64,000 nucleotides of DNA from Pseudomonas sp. CROZ-RG-20F-R04-15 (GTDB lineage: Bacteria; Pseudomonadota; Gammaproteobacteria; Pseudomonadales; Pseudomonadaceae), in assembly GCF_022662375.1 (NCBI RefSeq), contig NZ_JAKNQL010000002.1:1-64000 (forward strand), written 5' to 3'. The notes under the pieces were generated by a model. The model saw nothing but the letters and a program-made list of their open reading frames with translations. It did no database searches and was not told where the DNA came from. Below are positions 9,154 through 15,429 of the stretch, in pieces. How positions within the stretch are numbered: position 1 is the first letter of the stretch; each line of letters opens with the position of its first letter. The position numbers and the translations under genes are program-made.

Positions 9154-9167
9154 GCAAGCGCCGTGCC
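9154..9167 (-). promoter_or_regulatory. Candidate sigma-54 promoter for flgA
   Basis: On the minus strand GGCAC (9167-9163), 5 bp and TTGC (9157-9154) form the -24/-12 pattern with correct spacing. The 14-bp core GGCACGGCGCTTGC is identical to that of the strong flgB promoter. A start site 12 bp downstream would be at about 9142, one base from the annotated ATG. Confidence 0.6.
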
Positions 9168-9223
9168 GTTTAGCAATGAATGTGCGTCGCAACAACACTT
9201 GGCGTTGGTGTAGGAGTCTGGGC

Positions 9224-10156
9224 ATGGCTGGTGTAATGGATTCGGTGAACCAGCGCACGCAACTGGTAGGGCAGAATCGCCTGGAGCTGTTGTTGTTCCG
9301 TCTCGACGGTCAGCAGCTCTACGGAATCAACGTGTTCAAGGTACGGGAAGTGTTGCAGTGCCCGTCGCTGACGTTGATGCCCAAGTCCAGTCCTGTCGTG
9401 TGCGGGGTGGCAAATATCCGGGGGGCGACCATTCCGATTCTGGATCTGGCAATGGCGACCGGCTCGGGTGCGTTGAAGGACAAGAACAACCCGTTCGTGA
9501 TCATCACGGAGTACAACACCAAGACCCAGGGTTTCCTGGTCCGCTCGGTGGAGCGCATCGTCAACATGAACTGGGAAGAGATTCATCCGCCGCCCAAGGG
9601 CACGGGTCGCGATCATTACCTGACCGCTGTGACTCGGGTGGACAATCAGTTAGTCGAAATCATCGACGTCGAGAAAGTGCTGGCGGAAGTTGCGCCGACA
9701 CCGGAAGCGATTTCGGTGGGCGTGGTCGATGTCGAGACTCAGACCAAGGCACTGTCGTTACGTGTCTTGACGGTCGATGACTCGTCGGTGGCGCGCAAGC
9801 AGGTCACGCGTTGTCTGCAGACAATCGGGGTCGAAGTGGTGGCGCTGAACGACGGCAAACAGGCGCTGGATTACCTGCGCAAGCTGGTCGATGAGGGCAA
9901 GAAGCCGGAAGAAGAGTTCCTGATGATGATTTCCGACATCGAGATGCCGGAGATGGACGGGTACACCCTGACGGCGGAAATCCGCGGCGACGCACGCATG
10001 CAAAAGCTTCATATCATCCTGCATACTTCGTTGTCGGGGGTATTCAATCAGGCGATGGTCAAGAAAGTCGGTGCCGATGACTTTTTGGCCAAGTTCCGTC
10101 CTGATGACCTGGCATCCCGGGTAGTCGACCGGATCAAAGCAGCAGATATCAGCTAG
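9224..10156 (+). CDS. cheV: Chemotaxis coupling protein CheV
   Basis: The 310-residue protein has an N-terminal CheW-like domain (residues about 15-160, LLLFRLDGQQLYGINVFKVREV) and a C-terminal receiver domain with acidic pair D185-D186 and phospho-acceptor D238. CheV links chemoreceptors to CheA and is tuned by phosphorylation. The ATG at 9224 follows TAGGAG at 9211-9216; the upstream extension to 9176 lacks that site. cheR follows 46 nt later, the usual cheVR pair in pseudomonads. Confidence 0.94.
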   Translation: MAGVMDSVNQRTQLVGQNRLELLLFRLDGQQLYGINVFKVREVLQCPSLTLMPKSSPVVCGVANIRGATIPILDLAMATGSGALKDKNNPFVIITEYNTKTQGFLVRSVERIVNMNWEEIHPPPKGTGRDHYLTAVTRVDNQLVEIIDVEKVLAEVAPTPEAISVGVVDVETQTKALSLRVLTVDDSSVARKQVTRCLQTIGVEVVALNDGKQALDYLRKLVDEGKKPEEEFLMMISDIEMPEMDGYTLTAEIRGDARMQKLHIILHTSLSGVFNQAMVKKVGADDFLAKFRPDDLASRVVDRIKAADIS

Positions 10157-10202
10157 GGGCGTTTTGCTCCTGGCGGTCAACACGATTTAAGAGGCGGCAT
10201 CA

Positions 10203-11030
10203 TTGTCTACGGGTAATTTGGATTTCGAACAGTTCCGGGTCTTCCTGGAAAAAGCCTGTGGCATTTTGCTCGGTGAAAACAAGCAGTACCTGGTCTCGAG
10301 CCGTCTCAACAAACTGATGGAGCAGCAAGGCATCAAATCCCTGGGTGAGCTGGTTCAGCGCATCCAGACCCAGCCGCGCAGCGGTTTGCGCGAGCAGGTG
10401 GTCGATGCCATGACGACCAACGAAACCCTGTGGTTTCGTGACACCTATCCGTTTGAAGTCTTGAAGAACAAGGTGCTGCCTGAAGCGATCAAGGCCAGCC
10501 CCAACCAGCGTCTGCGGATCTGGTCGGCCGCCTGCTCGTCGGGCCAGGAACCGTACTCGCTGTCGATGTCGATCGACGAGTTCGAGCGCACCAACCTCGG
10601 CCAGTTGAAGATGGGCGTGCAGATTGTCGCCACCGACCTGTCCGGTCTTATGCTGACCAACTGCAAGACCGGCGAGTACGACAGCCTGGCGATCGGTCGC
10701 GGTTTGTCGCCGGAACGTCTGCAGCGTTACTTCGACCCGAAAGGGCCGGGCCGCTGGGTGATCAAGGCGCCGATCAAGAACCGCGTGGAGTTCCGCTCGT
10801 TCAACCTGCTCGACAGCTATGCTGCGCTGGGCAAGTTCGACATCGTGTTCTGCCGCAACGTGTTGATCTACTTCTCTGCCGAAGTGAAGAAAGACATCCT
10901 GTTGCGCATTCACAGCACGTTGAAGCCGGGCGGTTATCTGTTCCTTGGCGCTTCCGAAGCGCTGAACGGTTTGCCGGACCATTACCAGATGGTGCAGTGC
11001 AGCCCGGGGATTATTTACCAGGCGAAATGA
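10203..11030 (+). CDS. cheR: Chemotaxis protein methyltransferase CheR
   Basis: This 275-residue enzyme methylates chemoreceptor glutamates using S-adenosylmethionine. It has a helical N-terminal CheR domain (MTTNETLWFRD) and a methyltransferase domain with IWSAACSSGQEPYSLSM and the late motif FDIVFCRNVLIYF. The start appears to be TTG at 10203 (TTG-TCT-ACG), with GAGGCGG about 6 nt upstream and no nearby in-frame ATG. It is cotranscribed with cheV and followed by a strong terminator. Confidence 0.94.
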   Translation: MSTGNLDFEQFRVFLEKACGILLGENKQYLVSSRLNKLMEQQGIKSLGELVQRIQTQPRSGLREQVVDAMTTNETLWFRDTYPFEVLKNKVLPEAIKASPNQRLRIWSAACSSGQEPYSLSMSIDEFERTNLGQLKMGVQIVATDLSGLMLTNCKTGEYDSLAIGRGLSPERLQRYFDPKGPGRWVIKAPIKNRVEFRSFNLLDSYAALGKFDIVFCRNVLIYFSAEVKKDILLRIHSTLKPGGYLFLGASEALNGLPDHYQMVQCSPGIIYQAK

Positions 11031-11046
11031 TTGCATCGGCAAATAC

Positions 11047-11081
11047 AAAAAACGGCAGGCCCAAAAGGCCTGCCGTTTTTT
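11047..11081. terminator. Rho-independent terminator after cheR
   Basis: A 15-bp perfect stem, 11047-11061 with 11067-11081, encloses a CAAAA loop and carries an A run on one side and a T run on the other. It separates the cheVR unit from the flgBCDE unit. Confidence 0.92.
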
Positions 11082-11118
11082 TATGCCCCAATTATTTCCC
11101 ACGAACACCACCCCCCCC

Positions 11119-11207
11119 TGTGGGAGCGAGCCTGCTCGCGAAAGCGGTCTGTCAGTAAAACAGTTGGCGACTGACACGCCGCCTTCGCGAGCAGGCTCGC
11201 TCCCACA
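11119..11207. repeat. REP pair (REPIN-like)
   Basis: Two inverted copies of the motif TGTGGGAGCGAGCCTGCTCG flank a variable centre, each copy carrying the inner palindrome GCGAG...CTCGC. It belongs to the dispersed REP family of the P. fluorescens group and lies between the cheR terminator and the flgB promoter. Confidence 0.9.
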
Positions 11208-11341
11208 AGGGATATGCGTTGAACTGGCAAGGACGGCAAGCGGCAGAAAAGCGGCATCCGGCGGAAACCAGTTGCCGCTTTTCTGGCATTGCCGCTTTGC
11301 CGACCCCTGGCAAAGCCCCGGTTTTCGGGCGTTTTTTGGTT

Positions 11342-11357
11342 TGGCACGGCGCTTGCT
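11342..11357 (+). promoter_or_regulatory. Sigma-54 (RpoN) promoter of flgBCDE
   Basis: TGGCAC (11342-11347), 5 bp and TTGCT (11353-11357) match the sigma-54 consensus exactly in sequence and spacing. Transcription would start near 11368, 32 bp before the flgB ATG at 11400. In P. aeruginosa this operon is RpoN- and FleR-dependent. Confidence 0.93.
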
Positions 11358-11399
11358 AAAGCTCAGTTACGAAAAACCGGTCACCTGAAGGTTCCCGAC

Positions 11400-11807
11400 A
11401 TGAGCATCAGCTTCGATAAAGCGCTCGGCATTCACGAAAAGGCATTGGGCTTCCGCGCCCAGCGTGCCGAAGTGCTGGCCAACAACATCGCCAACGCCGA
11501 CACCCCGAACTACAAGGCGCGGGATCTGGACTTCTCCAAAGTGCTTGAAGCACAGACCCAGAAAAATGCGAACGGCACCATCGCCCTGAACATGACCAAC
11601 AGCCGTCATATCGAAGCTGAAGGCCTGGGCAACGGCGACGAATCGCTGATGTATCGCACGCCGATGCAACCTTCGATCGACCAGAACACCGTGGACGCCC
11701 AACTGGAACAGTCCAACTACGCGGAAAACGCCGTAGGCTTCCAGGCCAGCTTCACCCTGCTCAACAGCAAATTCAAAGGGCTGGTGTCAGCCCTGCGCGG
11801 AGAGTAA
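11400..11807 (+). CDS. flgB: Flagellar proximal rod protein FlgB
   Basis: The 135-residue protein contains the N-terminal rod signature (ALGFRAQRAEVLANNIANADTPNYKARDLDF) and ends in a conserved amphipathic helix, the two segments that pair in all rod, hook and filament axial proteins. FlgB is a proximal rod subunit secreted through the flagellar type III apparatus. The ATG at 11400 lies at the expected distance from the sigma-54 promoter. It starts an operon of four tightly spaced genes, flgB-flgC-flgD-flgE. Confidence 0.95.
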   Translation: MSISFDKALGIHEKALGFRAQRAEVLANNIANADTPNYKARDLDFSKVLEAQTQKNANGTIALNMTNSRHIEAEGLGNGDESLMYRTPMQPSIDQNTVDAQLEQSNYAENAVGFQASFTLLNSKFKGLVSALRGE

Positions 11808-11810
11808 TCC

Positions 11811-12254
11811 ATGTCCCTGTCCAGCGTTTTCAACATTGCCGGCAGCGGCATGAGCGCACAGACCACACGCCTGAACACCGTGGCGTCGAACATCGCCAAC
11901 GCCGAGACTGTCTCGTCGAGCATCGACCAGACTTATCGCGCCCGTCACCCGGTATTCGCCACCATGTTCCAGGGCGGCCAGAACAGCGGCAGCAACTCGT
12001 TGTTCCAGAGCCAGGACGCCGCCGGTCAAGGCGTGCAGGTACTCGGCGTGGTCGAAGACCAGAGCAACCTCGAAGCGCGCTACGAGCCGAACCATCCGGC
12101 GGCCGACGCCAAGGGCTACGTCTACTACCCGAACGTCAACGTGGTGGAAGAAATGGCTGACATGATTTCCGCGAGCCGGTCCTTCCAGACCAACGCCGAA
12201 ATGATGAACACCGCCAAAACCATGATGCAGAAGGTACTGACCCTCGGTCAGTAA
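11811..12254 (+). CDS. flgC: Flagellar proximal rod protein FlgC
   Basis: This 147-residue protein has the axial-protein N-terminus SVFNIAGSGMSAQTTRLNTVASNIANAETVSSS and a C-terminal helix ending EMMNTAKTMMQKVLTLGQ. The segment GVVEDQSNLEARYEPNHPAADAKGYVYYPNVNVVEEMADM is typical of FlgC. It begins 3 nt after flgB stops and shares its transcript. Confidence 0.95.
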   Translation: MSLSSVFNIAGSGMSAQTTRLNTVASNIANAETVSSSIDQTYRARHPVFATMFQGGQNSGSNSLFQSQDAAGQGVQVLGVVEDQSNLEARYEPNHPAADAKGYVYYPNVNVVEEMADMISASRSFQTNAEMMNTAKTMMQKVLTLGQ

Positions 12255-12269
12255 TAAGGGGCGACTGCC

Positions 12270-12995
12270 ATGAGTGTTTCCGATACCACTAGCAGCTTGA
12301 GCATGAATGACATCCTGGCGAACTCGTCGAAAAAGACCGGTTCGACCACAGGTGGCATTGCTTCGGCCACGAACAGCGCCACCGGCGGCCAGGCCCTGGG
12401 CAAGGACGCGTTCCTGCAATTGCTGGTCACCCAGCTGAAAAACCAGAACCCGCTCGATCCGCAGGACAACAGCGCATTCGTTGCCCAGTTGGCGCAGTTC
12501 AGTAGCCTGGAAGGCATCACTACGCTGAACTCCACCGTGAGTGGCCTTGCTGGCAACTACAACTCGTCGCAAGCCTTGCAGGCTTCGTCGCTGGTGGGCC
12601 GCAACGTCATCGTGCAGACCAACTCGGTTCAGCTCGACGATCCGAGCAAAGGCATGACCGGTTCGGTCACCGTGCCGTCGTCGATTGCCGGCGGCACCGT
12701 CAGCATCACCGACAGCAGCGGCACGGTCGTTCGCACCATCGATCTGGGCAGTCGCGCGGCAGGCAGTGCGAGCTTCACCTGGGACGGCAAGGACAAGGAC
12801 GGCAACGTGGTCAAGACCGGTACCTATACCGTCAAGGCCAACGCATCGATCAATGGCACCTCGACCGATATGGCGACCTACCTGCCGGCCACCGTCACCA
12901 GCGTGACGATCAGCCAGACCGGCGGCGAGCTGATGCTCAACCTGTCCGGCAAGGGCACTGTTGCCCTGTCCAAAGTACAAACCATTGGTATATAG
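12270..12995 (+). CDS. flgD: Flagellar hook assembly scaffold FlgD
   Basis: The 241-residue protein carries the FlgD N-terminal signature (LGKDAFLQLLVTQLKNQNPLDPQDNSAFVAQLAQFSSLEGI), a middle beta-sandwich with a FlgD-Ig/Tudor character (TFTWDGKDKDGNVVKTGTY-like), and a closing beta-strand segment. FlgD caps the growing hook and is replaced when the hook is complete. It follows flgC by 15 nt. Confidence 0.95.
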   Translation: MSVSDTTSSLSMNDILANSSKKTGSTTGGIASATNSATGGQALGKDAFLQLLVTQLKNQNPLDPQDNSAFVAQLAQFSSLEGITTLNSTVSGLAGNYNSSQALQASSLVGRNVIVQTNSVQLDDPSKGMTGSVTVPSSIAGGTVSITDSSGTVVRTIDLGSRAAGSASFTWDGKDKDGNVVKTGTYTVKANASINGTSTDMATYLPATVTSVTISQTGGELMLNLSGKGTVALSKVQTIGI

Positions 12996-13025
12996 AGCCG
13001 ACTAACCGGCACAAAGGAGTGGAAT

Positions 13026-14366
13026 ATGTCTTTCAATATCGGCCTTAGCGGTCTCTATGCAGCCAACAAACAACTGGACGTGACCGGCAACAACATCGCC
13101 AACGTCGCGACCGCCGGTTTCAAATCGTCCCGTGCAGAATTCGAAGACGTCTACTCGGCCACTCGCCTGGGCAGCGGCAGCAAAGTGATCGGCAACGGCG
13201 TGCGCCTGGCCAACGTTTCCCAGCAGTTCACCCAGGGTGACATCAACAACACCGGTAACGTGCTGGACATGGGCATCAACGGTTCGGGCTTCTTCACCAT
13301 GAGCAACAACGGCTCGGTGTCCTACACCCGTGCCGGTACGTTCAAGGTCGACAACGCCGGTTACATCACCAACACCGACTACACCTCGCGCCTGCAGGGT
13401 TACGGTGTGGACGCCAACGGCAAGATCATCAACGGCGTGTTGACTGACCTGAAGATTGATACCTCGAACCTGGCGCCGAAATCGAGTTCCCTGGTGACTT
13501 CGAGCATCAACTTGAACTCGACTGCGCCGGTGATCGTTGATACCGGCGCCAGTGCCGTCAAGTTCGATCCGACAAAGCTCGAGACTTACACTAAGTCGTT
13601 TAGCACCCCAATCTATGACTCTCAGGGCAACTCGCACGTCATGGATCAGTACATGGTGAAAACCGGCCAAAACACCTGGAAGGTCTACACCCTGGTTGAT
13701 GGCCGTAACCCGGATGCGACCGGCAGCAATCCAAACGATCCGCTTACGCCTCCGGTTGCTTCGACACTGACGTTTGACAGTTCGGGCAACCTTACTCAGG
13801 TCAGTACGCCTAACCCGGCGGACCCTGCCAATCCGATCATCAGCAGCGACTTGAAGCTGACGACCTGGAAGCCGGGGACTGTGACCAACGGCGTCTTTAC
13901 GCCTAACGGCGCAGCTGCCAACCCGGCTGGCGTGACCATTTCGATGGCCAAGACTACTCAATACAACGCTGACACCGCGCGTTCGATCCCGACTCAGGAC
14001 GGTTACGCCACTGGCCAGATCACCAACCTGACCATCGACGGCACCGGTACTTTGTTTGCCAACTTCAGCAACAACCAGAGCAAGGCCATCGGCCAGGTTG
14101 CGCTGGCCAGCTTCACCAACGAACAAGGCCTGCAGGCTATCGGTGGCACCAGCTGGAAAGAGACGTTTGCTTCGGGTATCCCGGGCTACGATGCACCAGA
14201 AACCGGTACCTTGGGTTCGATCGCTTCCAACTCGCTGGAAGAGTCCAACGTTAACCTGACCAACGAGCTGGTGGACCTGATCAAGGGCCAGAGCAACTAT
14301 CAGGCGAACGCCAAGACCATTTCCACTCAGAGCACGATTATGCAGACCATTATTCAGATGACTTGA
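13026..14366 (+). CDS. flgE: Flagellar hook protein FlgE
   Basis: The 446-residue protein starts with the axial signature FNIGLSGLYAANKQLDVTGNNIANVATAGFKSSRAEF and ends with the matching C-terminal helix (LVDLIKGQSNYQANAKTISTQSTIMQTIIQMT). The centre is a serine-, threonine- and asparagine-rich variable surface region. GGAG lies just upstream of the ATG. A terminator follows, and flgF, which comes next in P. aeruginosa, is not here; the next gene is nrdA on the other strand. Confidence 0.95.
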   Translation: MSFNIGLSGLYAANKQLDVTGNNIANVATAGFKSSRAEFEDVYSATRLGSGSKVIGNGVRLANVSQQFTQGDINNTGNVLDMGINGSGFFTMSNNGSVSYTRAGTFKVDNAGYITNTDYTSRLQGYGVDANGKIINGVLTDLKIDTSNLAPKSSSLVTSSINLNSTAPVIVDTGASAVKFDPTKLETYTKSFSTPIYDSQGNSHVMDQYMVKTGQNTWKVYTLVDGRNPDATGSNPNDPLTPPVASTLTFDSSGNLTQVSTPNPADPANPIISSDLKLTTWKPGTVTNGVFTPNGAAANPAGVTISMAKTTQYNADTARSIPTQDGYATGQITNLTIDGTGTLFANFSNNQSKAIGQVALASFTNEQGLQAIGGTSWKETFASGIPGYDAPETGTLGSIASNSLEESNVNLTNELVDLIKGQSNYQANAKTISTQSTIMQTIIQMT

Positions 14367-14390
14367 TTCTGGGTTTGGCTGTGCAAAGGG

Positions 14391-14415
14391 GCCCCTCGTT
14401 TTGAGGGGCTTTTTT
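14391..14415 (+). terminator. Rho-independent terminator after flgE
   Basis: GCCCCTC (14391-14397) and GAGGGGC (14403-14409) form a 7-bp stem with loop GTTTT, followed by TTTTTT at 14410-14415. It ends the flgBCDE transcript 25 bp after the stop codon. Confidence 0.9.
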
Positions 14416-14448
14416 GTGGGTGGGTTTTGGGTTTTGGGGGCATATCCG

Positions 14449-14710
14449 TTGCTGCGGGTGTTGCTGATCAGGGTTCCGCCCTTACGGCGGGTCACCTTTT
14501 CCAAACGCCGAAAAGGTAACCCAAAAGGCTTTACCCTGACGTTCGGCCCTCGCTTAGGCTCGGGTTCCTTCGCTGCGGGATTGATCCGGGCGCATCGCCT
14601 CCGGTTTGCTTCGCTGCACCTCCTCTCGATGCATTTGGCTGCGCCAAACGGTCGCTGCGCTCCCACCCCCGGATCAATCCCTCCACTCAGCCTGCCGACG
14701 GGCCTTCTAG
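14449..14710. repeat. Dispersed intergenic repeat, Pseudomonas type
   Basis: This stretch contains short inverted segments (CGCCCTTACGGCGGG; CACCTTTTCC...GAAAAGGTAAC) and the block around 14530-14700 with several arms that I recognise as commonly repeated between pseudomonad genes. An open frame across it (14401-14733) has a basic, low-complexity product and is probably not a gene. The boundaries are approximate. Confidence 0.5.
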
Positions 14711-14989
14711 ATCAAGAGCGGTACTCGAGCTAACGCTCATTGTGGTGAGTGGTGAGGGTCAAGAGCGGTACTTGAGCTAACGCTCATTGTGCTGAGTGGT
14801 GAGGGTCAAGAGCGGTACTCGAGCTAACGCTCATTGTGCTGAGTGGTGAAGGTCAAGAGCGGTACTCGAGCTAACGCTCATTGTGCTGAGTGGTGAGGTC
14901 AAGAGCGGTACTTGAGCTAACGCTCATTGTATTGAGTGGTGAGGTCAAGAGCGGTACTTGAGCTAACGCTCATTGTATTGAGTGGTAAG
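14711..14989. repeat. Six-copy tandem repeat of 47/46 bp
   Basis: Six head-to-tail copies begin at 14711, 14758, 14805, 14852, 14898 and 14944. Each copy starts GTCAAGAGCGGTACTCGAGC (ATC in the first), continues TAACGCTCATTG and ends GAGTGGTGAG. The first three full units are 47 bp and the later ones 46 bp. Variant bases (CTCGAG or CTTGAG; GTGCTGAG, GTGGTGAG or GTATTGAG) are shared by neighbouring copies. GAGCG and CGCTC in each unit can form a small hairpin. No coding role is evident. Confidence 0.95.
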
Positions 14990-15025
14990 AAGCGTGCGGT
15001 CGGCTTTGGTTTTGTGTTGGGTTTG

Positions 15026-15175
15026 CCCCTCACCCCAGCCCTCTCTCCGAGGAGAGGGAGCCGATTTGTGAGCTTTTCAGAATTTGAGTTCGACTCGGTA
15101 TTTCATGTCGGCGTAGCTCTCTCAAACACCTCGGTCAGTCCCCTCTCCCTCCGGGAGAGGGCTAGGGTGAGGGGC
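15026..15175. repeat. Repeat with terminal inverted repeats (CCCCTCACCCCAGCCCTCTC family)
   Basis: A left end reading CCCCTCACCCCAGCCCTCTC is inverted at the right end as GAGAGGGCTAGGGTGAGGGG, with one or two differences. About 110 bp lie between. Two larger relatives occur at 26233-26545 and 35896-36135. No transposase is present, so it is a non-autonomous or passive repeat. Confidence 0.8.
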
Positions 15176-15355
15176 TCTTGATTTGGCTTTTGATCTTCAG
15201 CCCCATCGGCAGGCCGAGCGGATGGACACCGTAGCGAGGGAACACTGAGCCTCAGCGAAGTGCTGTACGCCGGGGCCAAGCCTTTTGGGCTATCGCTCAC
15301 CCCGTTGAGTGGTGGAAGAGCGTGCGGTCGGCTTTTGTTTTTTACCACGCAAAAG

Positions 15356-15393
15356 AAAACCCCCGGCAAACCTGAGGTCTGTCGGGGGTTTTT
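15356..15393 (-). terminator. Terminator of nrdA
   Basis: AAAACCCCCG at 15356-15365 pairs with CGGGGGTTTT at 15383-15392. Read on the minus strand it follows the nrdA stop at 15430 and ends in TTTTCTTTT. The interval between this terminator and the repeat at 15175 contains no recognisable gene; a stretch near 14990-15010 (GCGTGCGGTCGGCTTT) recurs near 15320-15340. Confidence 0.8.
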
Positions 15394-15429
15394 GATTCAA
15401 GCGTCTTGCGGCGCCTGATTCAGCTCAGC

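Noticed and set aside
9148..9172. Possible sigma-28 promoter for cheV (TAAAAAGC and GCCGTTTA)
   Set aside because: The -10-like half is fair, but the spacing is 9 bp instead of 11 and the -35 match is weak. cheV may be FliA-dependent as in P. aeruginosa, but this sequence alone does not show it.
13002..14666. 554-codon minus-strand frame opposite flgE
   Set aside because: Antisense shadow of flgE that also runs through the flgE terminator.
14401..14733. Basic 110-codon ORF after flgE
   Set aside because: It lies in repeated intergenic sequence, starts in the terminator and has no ribosome-binding site or recognised domain.
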